Source: Methylobacterium brachythecii
GTDB taxonomy: Bacteria > Pseudomonadota > Alphaproteobacteria > Rhizobiales > Beijerinckiaceae
Length of the DNA stretch: 64,000 nt
Direction: 5' to 3'
NCBI RefSeq assembly: GCF_014196345.1
Contig: NZ_JACIDN010000010.1
Span: 124,001-188,000, forward strand
Shown here: piece by piece, positions 57,475-64,000 of the stretch
Layout: each line of letters begins with the position of its first letter
Position numbering within the stretch: the stretch's first letter is position 1
Position numbers and translations under genes: made by a program
Notes under the pieces: model-generated
What the model saw: only the letters and a program-made list of their open reading frames with translations
Databases searched by the model: none
Told to the model about the DNA's origin: nothing

Positions 57475-57870
57475 TCAATGCTCGTCCGGCGTCCAGTCCG
57501 GACTGTAGCCGCCGAGGGTGGGATGATACATCTCGTCGCCGGAATGCTGGGTGAATTCCACGTTGAGGCGATCCTCGCGCAGCCCGAGAACCTCGATGCA
57601 GTGCGCGCAGAGCGCCTTGGCGACCTCCATCCGCAATTCGGGCGGGCGCCCCCTGCGGATATCGAGCATCATCACGGAGACCGGGACCGGTTCACCATCA
57701 GCATCCGGTATCCGCCAGCCCCCCCCTTCGCCGAGTTCGCGAATGGCGACGCTGATCCGCCGGATGTCGACCGACATCATCTCCGCGTAGGTCCGAGCCA
57801 TCAGGTCAGCAACGCGCTTTTTGGAAGCGACGGAGTGGTGACCGGTCACATCGAGTTGCAGATACGGCAT
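57475..57870 (-). CDS. tautomerase family protein
   Basis: A protein of 131 residues beginning M-P-Y-L-Q-L-D-V, so the mature N-terminus would be the catalytic Pro of the 4-oxalocrotonate tautomerase/MIF superfamily. The fold is duplicated (about 1-60 and 65-115) as in long, fused tautomerases; VSVMMLDIRRGRPPELRMEV leads the second half. The substrate is unknown. It is 14 nt downstream of the SDR gene and probably in its transcript. Confidence 0.85.
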   Translation of the reverse strand: MPYLQLDVTGHHSVASKKRVADLMARTYAEMMSVDIRRISVAIRELGEGGGWRIPDADGEPVPVSVMMLDIRRGRPPELRMEVAKALCAHCIEVLGLREDRLNVEFTQHSGDEMYHPTLGGYSPDWTPDEH

Positions 57871-57884
57871 GGACGTCCCTCCGT

Positions 57885-58697
57885 TCAGGTCGCGCTGACC
57901 GTCGCCAGCCCATAACGTGGCGAGGGCTTGGCATTGTTGAATTTGGCGGAGATCGCGCGGCGACCCTCCTCCCAGCGTGCCCAGTCCCCCTCATCCTGCA
58001 GACCCGGAATTGTGACCAGTTCACCCTGATCGAGGCCGGCCAATGCCGCATCGACGAGATCCGAGGCCGACATGGTGATCGCCGACGTCTTCTGCGCCGC
58101 GTAGCCGGCGACGTCCCAGAACTCGGTCGCGGTCGCACCGGGCAGAACGGTCTGGATGCGCACGCCCTTGCCCGCCAGATCCTTCTGGAGCGAGTGTCCG
58201 AAGCTGAGGACGTAGGATTTCGAGGCACTGTAGACGCCGTTCAGCGCCTCGACCGCGATGCCGACCACGGACGAGATGTTGATGATGGTCCCCGATCCAC
58301 GCGCGGCGAAGGGCTGTGCGACCGCGTAGGCGAGGCGCGTCAGCGCCGTGACGTTGAGCTGGATCATGGCGTCCATCTCCTCCACGTCGTCCTTCAGGAT
58401 CGACGCAACGGAGCCGATGCCGGCATTGTTGACGAGCATGGTGATGTCCGCGTCGCTGCGCAGACGGGCCTCGAGGCGCGCGAGATCATCCTTGCGGCCG
58501 AGATCGGCCTTGAAGGTCTCGACCTTGCGCCCGGTCTCATGAGCCAAGCGGTCGGCCAGCGCGCGCAAGCGCTCGTCGTTGCGGGCGACGAGCAGGAGAT
58601 CATACCCGCGCCTTGCGAGACGGTCGGCGTAGATGGCGCCGATGCCGGCCGATGCGCCGGTTACGACGGCAACGCCTTTACTGGACTGAGTGGTCAT
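57885..58697 (-). CDS. short-chain dehydrogenase/reductase
   Basis: A classical SDR of 270 residues. The cofactor motif is VVTGASAGIGAIYADRLARRG (TGxxxGIG), NNAG is at LVNNAGIGS and the catalytic Ser-Tyr-Lys are in NISSVVGI and YSASKSYVL. The Arg/Asp pattern after the second strand (VARNDERLRAL) suggests NADPH. The substrate is unknown. The start is ATG 58697. The GlxA-like site (58767-58791) lies 70 bp upstream, and the tautomerase gene follows, so a GlxA-controlled SDR-tautomerase unit is inferred. Confidence 0.92.
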   Translation of the reverse strand: MTTQSSKGVAVVTGASAGIGAIYADRLARRGYDLLLVARNDERLRALADRLAHETGRKVETFKADLGRKDDLARLEARLRSDADITMLVNNAGIGSVASILKDDVEEMDAMIQLNVTALTRLAYAVAQPFAARGSGTIINISSVVGIAVEALNGVYSASKSYVLSFGHSLQKDLAGKGVRIQTVLPGATATEFWDVAGYAAQKTSAITMSASDLVDAALAGLDQGELVTIPGLQDEGDWARWEEGRRAISAKFNNAKPSPRYGLATVSAT

Positions 58698-58766
58698 CGA
58701 TTGTCGCTCCGTGTGTTGGTTCGCGGCGTTTCCACCCAGGGCGTACGCCCGCTCGAACCCAGCCAA

Positions 58767-58791
58767 AATGTCTAAGATGCGTCGATTTCAG
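58767..58791. promoter_or_regulatory. shared operator-like site upstream of the SDR gene
   Basis: AATGTCTAAGATGCGTCG followed by ATTTCAG matches the site at 59158-59182 at 19 of 25 positions, with TGCGTCG fully conserved. It also begins an inverted repeat GATGCGT...ACGCATC (58776-58799). It lies 70 bp upstream of the SDR start. Confidence 0.6.
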
Positions 58792-58839
58792 CCACGCATC
58801 GCGCCGGAAGGTCCGGCGTGACGCGCGGGGTTAGAGACG

Positions 58840-59079
58840 TCAGCGCGCAGAGGCTTCCCGCTCCTCGCCGCGCGCCTGCCCCTGTGCCACTGAACGGGCT
58901 GCCTCATGCTCGCTGGCCATCCGCCGCACTTCCTCGGGCTGCGCCATGCGCACCGCTCCGATGGTTTCGAGCCTGATGGCCTCCTGTGCCGAGGCGACGC
59001 TACCGGCGGCGATACCGCCCGTCAGCGAGGCCGCGAGGGTCGCTGCACGCACCAAGGTTTTTCCGTTCCGACCGAACAT
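58840..59079 (-). CDS. small exported protein of unknown function
   Basis: A protein of 79 residues. The signal peptide (1-32, ending ASAQ-E) is followed by a short charged helical peptide (PEEVRRMASEHEAARSVAQGQARGEEREA). ATG 59079 is the start. It sits between the SDR and glxA-type genes, divergent from the latter. No family is recognised. The strong signal peptide supports a real gene, although the mature part is very small. Confidence 0.6.
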   Translation of the reverse strand: MFGRNGKTLVRAATLAASLTGGIAAGSVASAQEAIRLETIGAVRMAQPEEVRRMASEHEAARSVAQGQARGEEREASAR

Positions 59080-59157
59080 GATCGCTCTCCATCTGCTTCA
59101 CGTCGGCGGGTGCCGGCGTTCGATGAGGAGAGACTATCGTTGACCAGTTGCGTCTCA

Positions 59158-59182
59158 AATGTCATAGGTGCGTCGCTTTAGG
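59158..59182. promoter_or_regulatory. shared operator-like site upstream of the GlxA-type regulator
   Basis: AATGTCATAGGTGCGTCG followed by CTTTAGG ends 17 bp before the glxA-type ATG and overlaps an outer inverted repeat ATGTC...GACAT (59159-59187). It resembles the SDR upstream site and fits autoregulation by an AraC-type dimer. Confidence 0.6.
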
Positions 59183-59199
59183 ACATAAGGAGGTGGCCC

Positions 59200-60153
59200 A
59201 TGCAGCGCGTCGGCTTCGTCATCTATCCGGGCTTCTCGATCATGGGCCTGGCCGCCGTTCCGGCCTTCGAGCTCGCCAATCTCATCGGCGACGAGCCGAC
59301 CTACGACATCCACTTCATCTCCGAGGATGGCGGCCCGATCCGCACCTCGGCCGGCATGAGCGTGGAGACGGAGGCATTCGGCGAAACCGCCTTCGACACG
59401 CTGGTCGTCGGTGGCGGGACCTTCGTGCGCTCGTCGCCCCCCGGCCTCATCACCTTCGTGCAGCGAGCCGCCACGCAATCCCGACGCATCGCCGCGATCT
59501 GCACCGGAGCCTTCGTGCTCGGAGAGGCCGGCCTCCTCGATGGCCGGCGGGTCACGACGCACTGGATGCACGCCCGTGAACTGCAGCAGCAATTTCCGAA
59601 ATGCACGGCGGACGTGGACTGCATCTTCATCAACGATGGCCCGATCTGGACCTCGGCCGGAATGAGCGCCGGCATCGACCTCGCGCTGGCCCTGATCGAG
59701 GCCGATCTCGGCCAGGAGGTGGTGCAAGCGGTCGCCAAGAAGCTCGTGCTCTACCATCGCCGAGCCGGGGGACAGTCGCAGTTCTCGACCCTGCTCGAAC
59801 TCGAACCGAAGTCGGATCGCATCCAGTCCGCCCTGACCTACGCCAAGCGGAACCTGCATCGGCCGCTCTCGGTCGAGGAATTGGCGGAGGCCGCCCGCCT
59901 TAGCCCGCGCCAGTTCAGCCGGGTCTTCCATGCCGAGACCGGCCAATCGCCCGCCAAGGCGGTCGAGAATCTGCGCGTCGAGGCGGCGCGGGTGATGATG
60001 GAGCGCAGCCGGCACCCCATCGACGTCGTTGCCGATCAGACGGGCTTCGCGGACCGCAATCGGATGCGGCGGGCCTTTCTTCGTGCCTTCGGGCAGCCAC
60101 CGCAGGTGATCCGGCGTAATGCGCGCTCGGCTCTGGATGCGGCGAGCGCCTGA
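59200..60153 (+). CDS. GlxA family transcriptional regulator (DJ-1/PfpI + AraC HTH)
   Basis: A protein of 317 residues. The N-terminal DJ-1/PfpI-like domain (about 1-195) has the nucleophile-elbow Cys in AAICTGAFVLGEAG. The AraC-type double helix-turn-helix (about 220-310) has LSVEELAEAARLSPRQFSRVF and PIDVVADQTGFADRNRMRRAF (each abbreviated). GlxA regulators sense small amidated metabolites such as arginine, carnitine or glycine betaine in characterised cases; the ligand here is unknown. The start is ATG 59200 with AAGGAGG about 7 nt before it. Confidence 0.93.
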   Translation: MQRVGFVIYPGFSIMGLAAVPAFELANLIGDEPTYDIHFISEDGGPIRTSAGMSVETEAFGETAFDTLVVGGGTFVRSSPPGLITFVQRAATQSRRIAAICTGAFVLGEAGLLDGRRVTTHWMHARELQQQFPKCTADVDCIFINDGPIWTSAGMSAGIDLALALIEADLGQEVVQAVAKKLVLYHRRAGGQSQFSTLLELEPKSDRIQSALTYAKRNLHRPLSVEELAEAARLSPRQFSRVFHAETGQSPAKAVENLRVEAARVMMERSRHPIDVVADQTGFADRNRMRRAFLRAFGQPPQVIRRNARSALDAASA

Positions 60154-60217
60154 TGCAGATCAATCGCTTCGATTCCTCCCGGCATCGGTGCCGGAGAGCC
60201 GATGCAGGTTGGGATCG

Positions 60218-61951
60218 CTAGAGCCGATACGCCGTCCGGCAGGCGCCCCAATGGCGCTTGCCGACGCGGATCGGGGCGTCGACCTCCAGCACCATGACGG
60301 TCTGGTCGCCCATCTGGCGGCGATAGACCTGAACCGTCGCGGGGCGCGTGGATCGGGCAGCGGTGATGCCGGTGCGATCGTCGAAGATGCGCAGGTTCCG
60401 GGCATTGGCCTGGTTCCAGGCCGGATCGTCCGGCCGCTGCGGCTTCGAATAGGCGGCGTTGTGGAACGGCAGGTAACCGTTGCGGTCGGTGACGATGCAG
60501 AACAGCATCCGCCTGTCGTGGCCGAGCTCCGGTTCCAGCAGCGGCGCCATCAACCGAGCCAGAGACTGCGCTGAGCGCGTCAGGAATTGCGGTGGGTTCG
60601 TCCCGTCGACGCGCTGGTAATCCGTATCGAACAAGGCCGCTTCCGAGAGCCGCCCCGTGCCGATCTCGGCCTCCATCAGCCGGGCCGCCTCCTGGGCGAG
60701 CCGCTGTGCCTTTCCGACCAGGGGCGCGTGCTCGTCGCGGACGGCGGCGAGCTTCGCCCGGAGTCGGCTCTGCACGACAGGCTCGACCGTCTCGAAGGCG
60801 CAATGGACGCCCATCTCGCTGACCGCGACAACCCGTGCGGGCACGGACCCGATCCCTTCGAGATCGAGGGCGATGCGGAAGCCGGCCGTGACCGGCGCGC
60901 CGTCTAGGGCGACGAGCAAGACGCCGCCTTCGCTGAGATCGACGGTGCGGGTGGCGCGGCCATCCGCGAGCCGCACGGCCAGATCGATCGGGTAGCGGTC
61001 GAAGCGGCGGCGGTCGCCCGCCTCGCTGGCGCGCATCACTGTCACGAAGCGCCGGCCGAGGCCCGAGGCCTGATCCGCGGCGGCACCGGCGGCCGCCTCC
61101 ATACCCTCGGCCTGCCGATCGAGGTCGAGCGCCCGCGCGCTGGCCGATCCTGCATCTGCATCGACCGTCGAGACCAAATGCGAGGCCCGCTCCGCCTCGC
61201 CCACGATCGTCGTCACGGTCTGAGCCTGGATATCGGCGATGTCCCGCAGCGTGGCGAAGGAGGGACGCACGGACTCGATCGCACCTGCCGCCGCCTCGAT
61301 CGCCGTGGCGGAAGCGGAGGCGCCGTCGCGCAGCCGCATCACCCGGGCGCGCACGTCGTCGGCCGCCCGCGCAGTCTGGACCGATAGGGCCTTGACCTCG
61401 TTGGCGACGACCGCGAAGCCGCGCCCCGCCTCGCCGGCCCGCGCCGCTTCGATGGTGGCGTTGAGCGCGAGCAGGTTCGTCTGCCGTGCCACGGCCGAAA
61501 TGGTGTCGACGATCCCGGCGATCTCGTCGCCGGCTTCGGCCAGGGCCGCGATCAGGGCGCGTGCCTCGATGCCGCGATGTCCGGCCTGATCGAGATGGCT
61601 GCCGGCCAGATCGATGGCGGACCGCGCCTGCGCTGCGAGCGCCGAGAGGCCGCCGGTTCTCTCCGCGAGTCCGGCCGTCGCCGCGGCGGCATCTCGCGCG
61701 GCCTGGGTGAGCGCGTCCATCTGGCCGCGAATGCCGGACAGGCCGGTCTTCATCGACGCCACGTCGGCGCGGGCCGTCGCGATCGAGCCGCTCACCCCGG
61801 CGATCGCCGAGGAGACATCCTCCTCGATGGCATCGAGGGCGTCGCTGCGTGTCGCCTGCCCGGCGATGGGCGGCAGCGGCTCGGGCGCTACGGCCGGAGG
61901 CGCCGTTTCCGACACCTGAACCACGATCGGTTGTTTGCGAAGGAAGCGCAT
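60218..61951 (-). CDS. soluble methyl-accepting chemotaxis-like protein with PilZ-like domain
   Basis: About 577 residues without a transmembrane segment. The receptor signalling domain (about 75-320) carries the hairpin tip VARQTNLLALNATIEAARAGEAGRGFAVVANEVKAL (abbreviated), which binds CheA/CheW. A PilZ-like segment follows (RRRFDRYPIDLAVRL ... TVDLSEGGVLL, about 325-405), which could bind c-di-GMP. The C-terminal sensory domain (about 445-577) has FDTDYQRVDG, DRNGYLPFHN, IFDDRTGITAARSTRP and HWGACRTAYRL. ATG 61951 is used; GTG 61966 is an alternative. A fragment of a paralogue is at 56888-57068. Confidence 0.9.
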   Translation of the reverse strand: MRFLRKQPIVVQVSETAPPAVAPEPLPPIAGQATRSDALDAIEEDVSSAIAGVSGSIATARADVASMKTGLSGIRGQMDALTQAARDAAAATAGLAERTGGLSALAAQARSAIDLAGSHLDQAGHRGIEARALIAALAEAGDEIAGIVDTISAVARQTNLLALNATIEAARAGEAGRGFAVVANEVKALSVQTARAADDVRARVMRLRDGASASATAIEAAAGAIESVRPSFATLRDIADIQAQTVTTIVGEAERASHLVSTVDADAGSASARALDLDRQAEGMEAAAGAAADQASGLGRRFVTVMRASEAGDRRRFDRYPIDLAVRLADGRATRTVDLSEGGVLLVALDGAPVTAGFRIALDLEGIGSVPARVVAVSEMGVHCAFETVEPVVQSRLRAKLAAVRDEHAPLVGKAQRLAQEAARLMEAEIGTGRLSEAALFDTDYQRVDGTNPPQFLTRSAQSLARLMAPLLEPELGHDRRMLFCIVTDRNGYLPFHNAAYSKPQRPDDPAWNQANARNLRIFDDRTGITAARSTRPATVQVYRRQMGDQTVMVLEVDAPIRVGKRHWGACRTAYRL

Positions 61952-62186
61952 TCCATCAGAAAGCACTGTCGGGCCTACGATGGGGTTAAGCCTGTCCCTG
62001 ATCGCGACTGTTCAGGTTACGTCGGCCGAGGCTCGGCCTCGATCTGAACGCATCATTCGTGTGATCTGCATCAGGCGGGACGACCGCGCTCAATGCCGCG
62101 GGCATGCGTCGGGCACCGATCGGGCATCATAACGTTGTCGAAAGATGCATTTTGACGCAAACAGCCGCGGTCCGTAAGCTCGACAG

Positions 62187-62810
62187 ATGAGTGCCATCGC
62201 CGATCCGATCAATCCGCTCGCCGAGGAGAGCGCCCCGACGACGCGTTGCCGCATCATCGCGACGGCGGAGCGCTCGTTTCGCGAGATCGGCTACCAGAAG
62301 ACCACCGTCGCCGACATCGCCAAGACGCTCAAGATGAGCCCGGCCAACGTCTACCGCTTCTTCGACTCCAAGAAGGCGATCAACGAGGCCGTGGTCGAAC
62401 GGCTGACGCGCGAGGTCGAGCATCTGATCCTGACCATCGCGGACGCCCCCGGGCTCAGCGCGGCCGACCGCGTATCCGAGATGATCTTCGCGCTCCACCG
62501 CGACTGTCTCGAGCGCTGCGAGGCCTTCCCGCGCATGCACGAGATGATCGAGGCGGCCATGACCGAGAGCTGGGACGTCTGCCGCCAGCACGTCGACATG
62601 ATCGTCGGGGCGTTCGAGCGCGTGATCGCCGAGGGCGTTCGACGCGGCGAATTCGAGGTTGCGGATACCCGCATCGCCGCCGGATGCGTCCACGCCGCCG
62701 TGGTGCGCTACTGCCATCCCGTGCTGGTGAGCACCTGCCCGGACGCGCCGGTGCCTCCGCTGGAGGCGATGATCGCCTTCCTGCTCAAGGGGCTGGCCCC
62801 GGCCCGCTGA
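62187..62810 (+). CDS. TetR/AcrR family transcriptional regulator
   Basis: A protein of 207 residues. The N-terminal helix-turn-helix (IIATAERSFREIGYQKTTVADIAKTLKMSPANVYRFFDSKKAI, abbreviated; residues about 23-66) is followed by a TetR_C-type ligand domain. The domain has two Cys-rich helices (HRDCLERCEAF) and VVRYCHPVLVSTC. The target is unknown; no efflux gene is next to it. The start is ATG 62187. The AT-rich 62130-62160 stretch before it is a likely promoter. It is convergent with ppx, with 6 nt between stops. Confidence 0.92.
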   Translation: MSAIADPINPLAEESAPTTRCRIIATAERSFREIGYQKTTVADIAKTLKMSPANVYRFFDSKKAINEAVVERLTREVEHLILTIADAPGLSAADRVSEMIFALHRDCLERCEAFPRMHEMIEAAMTESWDVCRQHVDMIVGAFERVIAEGVRRGEFEVADTRIAAGCVHAAVVRYCHPVLVSTCPDAPVPPLEAMIAFLLKGLAPAR

Positions 62811-62816
62811 GCGACG

Positions 62817-63971
62817 TCAGCGCCCCCGGCGCCAGACGCCGTCCTCGCGCATCATGTTCATGAGCAGCCCCTCGCGCAGGCCGCGATCGGCGATGCGCAG
62901 GCGCTCGGACGGGAACACCCGCCGTATCGCCTCCAGGATAGCGCAGCCGGCGAGCACCAGGTCGGCCCTGTCGCGGCCGATGCAGGGATTGTCGGCGCGC
63001 TGGTCGAGGCGCGTATCGAGGAGATCCTCGATCGCCTCGGTAACCTCGGTATCGGTCATCCAGAGCCCATCGACCCGGCGGCGCTCGTAGCGCACGAGCC
63101 GCAGGTGCATCGCCGCCAGCGTCGTCACCGTGCCGGACGTCCCGAGCAGATGGAAATACGGCGCCGTGGCGGCCGCAGCGGCCCGGATCGCGAAGGGTGC
63201 GAGCAGGTCGCCGACCTCCTCGACCATGCCCTCGAACATCCTGCGGGTGACTTCGGAGCCGCCATGCTTCTCCGCGAGCGTCACGACGCCGACGGGGAGC
63301 GAGTCCCAGGCGCGAATGCGCAGGGTCGGATCGGTGGACGGGTTGGTCGCCGCGCCGTCGAGCCAGGCGATCTCGGTGGAACCGCCGCCGATGTCGAAGA
63401 TCACCACGGATTCGGCGGCCGGGTCGGCGAGCGCCGCGCATCCGGTTACGGCGAGATAGGCCTCGGTCTGCCGATCGACGATCTCGAGATCGAGCCCGAC
63501 CTCCCGTCGCACCTGCTCGACGAACTCGGCTCCGTTCACGGCGAGCCGGCAGGCCTCGGTCGCGATGACCTTGGAGCGGACGACGCCCCTGTGCTCCATC
63601 TTCGAGCGGCAGATCTTGAGGGCCTCGATGGTCCGCTCGATGGCGGCGGGGCTGAGCCGATCGGAGGCGCTCAGGCCCTCGCCGAGGCGCACGATGCGCG
63701 AGAAGGCGTCGATGACGCGAAAACCATGCGAGGCCGGCTCTGCAACCAGCAGACGGCAATTGTTGGTGCCGAGGTCGAGCGCCGCGTAGGCGTTGCGTCG
63801 CCCATGGCGAAACGGGGAGCTCCGCTGTCCATAGCCCGGCGCGCCGACGCTCCTGATGCCGTCCGACGTGAACGGCATGGCCACATGCGGAAGCTGCGAC
63901 CCCGCGGCGGGATGGGCCGCCACGACGGCCGATCCGCTGCCTTGATCGGCCGCGGTGCTCTCATCCCTCAT
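62817..63971 (-). CDS. ppx: Ppx/GppA family exopolyphosphatase
   Basis: About 384 residues. The ASKHA fold has ALDLGTNNCRLLVAE (phosphate 1), VIFDIGGGSTEIAWL (phosphate 2) and LGTSGTVTTLAAM. SRIVRLGEGLSAS and IATEACRLAVNG are Ppx/GppA signatures. It hydrolyses terminal phosphates of polyphosphate or pppGpp; family members of this length (no extra C-terminal domain) occur widely in alphaproteobacteria. ATG 63971 is used; TTG 63977 is two codons earlier. The long Ser/Ala-rich N-terminus (about 1-60) is unusual and may be disordered. Confidence 0.92.
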   Translation of the reverse strand: MRDESTAADQGSGSAVVAAHPAAGSQLPHVAMPFTSDGIRSVGAPGYGQRSSPFRHGRRNAYAALDLGTNNCRLLVAEPASHGFRVIDAFSRIVRLGEGLSASDRLSPAAIERTIEALKICRSKMEHRGVVRSKVIATEACRLAVNGAEFVEQVRREVGLDLEIVDRQTEAYLAVTGCAALADPAAESVVIFDIGGGSTEIAWLDGAATNPSTDPTLRIRAWDSLPVGVVTLAEKHGGSEVTRRMFEGMVEEVGDLLAPFAIRAAAAATAPYFHLLGTSGTVTTLAAMHLRLVRYERRRVDGLWMTDTEVTEAIEDLLDTRLDQRADNPCIGRDRADLVLAGCAILEAIRRVFPSERLRIADRGLREGLLMNMMREDGVWRRGR

Positions 63972-64000
63972 CGGCAAAGCCGGATCCTCAAGGTCTCGGC

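Noticed and set aside
60480..60660. second copy of the chemoreceptor fragment as a real duplicate gene
   Set aside because: The copy at 56888-57068 lacks both ends, so it is treated as a pseudogene fragment and not as a paralogous gene.
1..64000. CRISPR array, prophage or integrative element
   Set aside because: No regularly spaced direct repeats, cas genes, integrase, terminase or tail genes were seen; the palindromic repeats are too varied and too widely spaced.

Overview
The window is chromosomal DNA of a high-GC alphaproteobacterium, most likely a Methylobacterium/Methylorubrum relative (Hyphomicrobiales). The grounds are: almost gap-free GC-rich genes; a gap-pgk-fba block followed by a DUF4164 gene, zapA, a 6S-like RNA and 5-formyl-THF cyclo-ligase; a methylmalonyl-CoA mutase small subunit; a cysteine-free L31; and several families of short palindromic repeats. 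The species is inference. There is no phage, integron, CRISPR array or complete insertion sequence.

Layout. 1-2 kb: tRNA-Val, slyX, a structured GC-rich intergenic region with a likely small RNA, and trhO. 2.05-2.97 kb: an AT-rich island with one HExxH protein that looks foreign. 3-8.6 kb: polA and small exported proteins. 8.6-13 kb: a UdgX-type uracil-DNA-binding protein paired with its linked radical SAM protein, then OsmC and RecX. 13-20.3 kb: a TAXI-type binding protein, an SDR, queG, an FzlA-like GST, uppP and mcmB. 20.4-27.4 kb: exported proteins, a Sel1/thiE-like pair and the glycolytic/gluconeogenic genes fba, pgk and gap. 27.8-33.5 kb: DUF4164, zapA, an EamA carrier, 6S RNA, 5-FCL, a YmdB-type phosphoesterase and an ExbB/MotA-like plus OmpA/MotB-like pair. 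33.7-45.2 kb: D-cysteine desulfhydrase, an ABC exporter, rpmE, secG, pyrG, a DUF350-DUF1190-glutathionylspermidine-synthase-like module, holC, an S10 peptidase and small exported proteins. 45.2-57.3 kb: a DUF1932 dehydrogenase, aspartate aminotransferase, then assimilatory sulfate reduction (cysH-cysD-cysN on the minus strand; an Lrp/AsnC regulator, cysJ and cysI on the plus strand) and a scar of two gene fragments. 57.5-64 kb: tautomerase, SDR, GlxA-type regulator, a soluble chemoreceptor-like protein with a PilZ-like domain, TetR and Ppx/GppA.

How genes work together. The sulfur genes form a divergent regulon: ATP sulfurylase (CysDN), an iron-sulfur APS/PAPS reductase (CysH) and sulfite reductase (CysJI). 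The start regions of cysH and cysJ carry near-identical 18-bp inverted repeats that flank the Lrp-type gene. A second pair of matching sites lies before the GlxA-type gene and upstream of the neighbouring SDR.

The most noteworthy points are the AT-rich metallopeptidase-like orphan, the shared sulfur operator, the shared GlxA/SDR site, palindromic repeats that have entered the reading frames or start regions of udgX, queG and the S10 peptidase, the chimeric scar of cysI and chemoreceptor fragments, the DUF350/DUF1190/ligase module, the proton-channel-like pair, and an unassigned hairpin plus terminator beside slyX.
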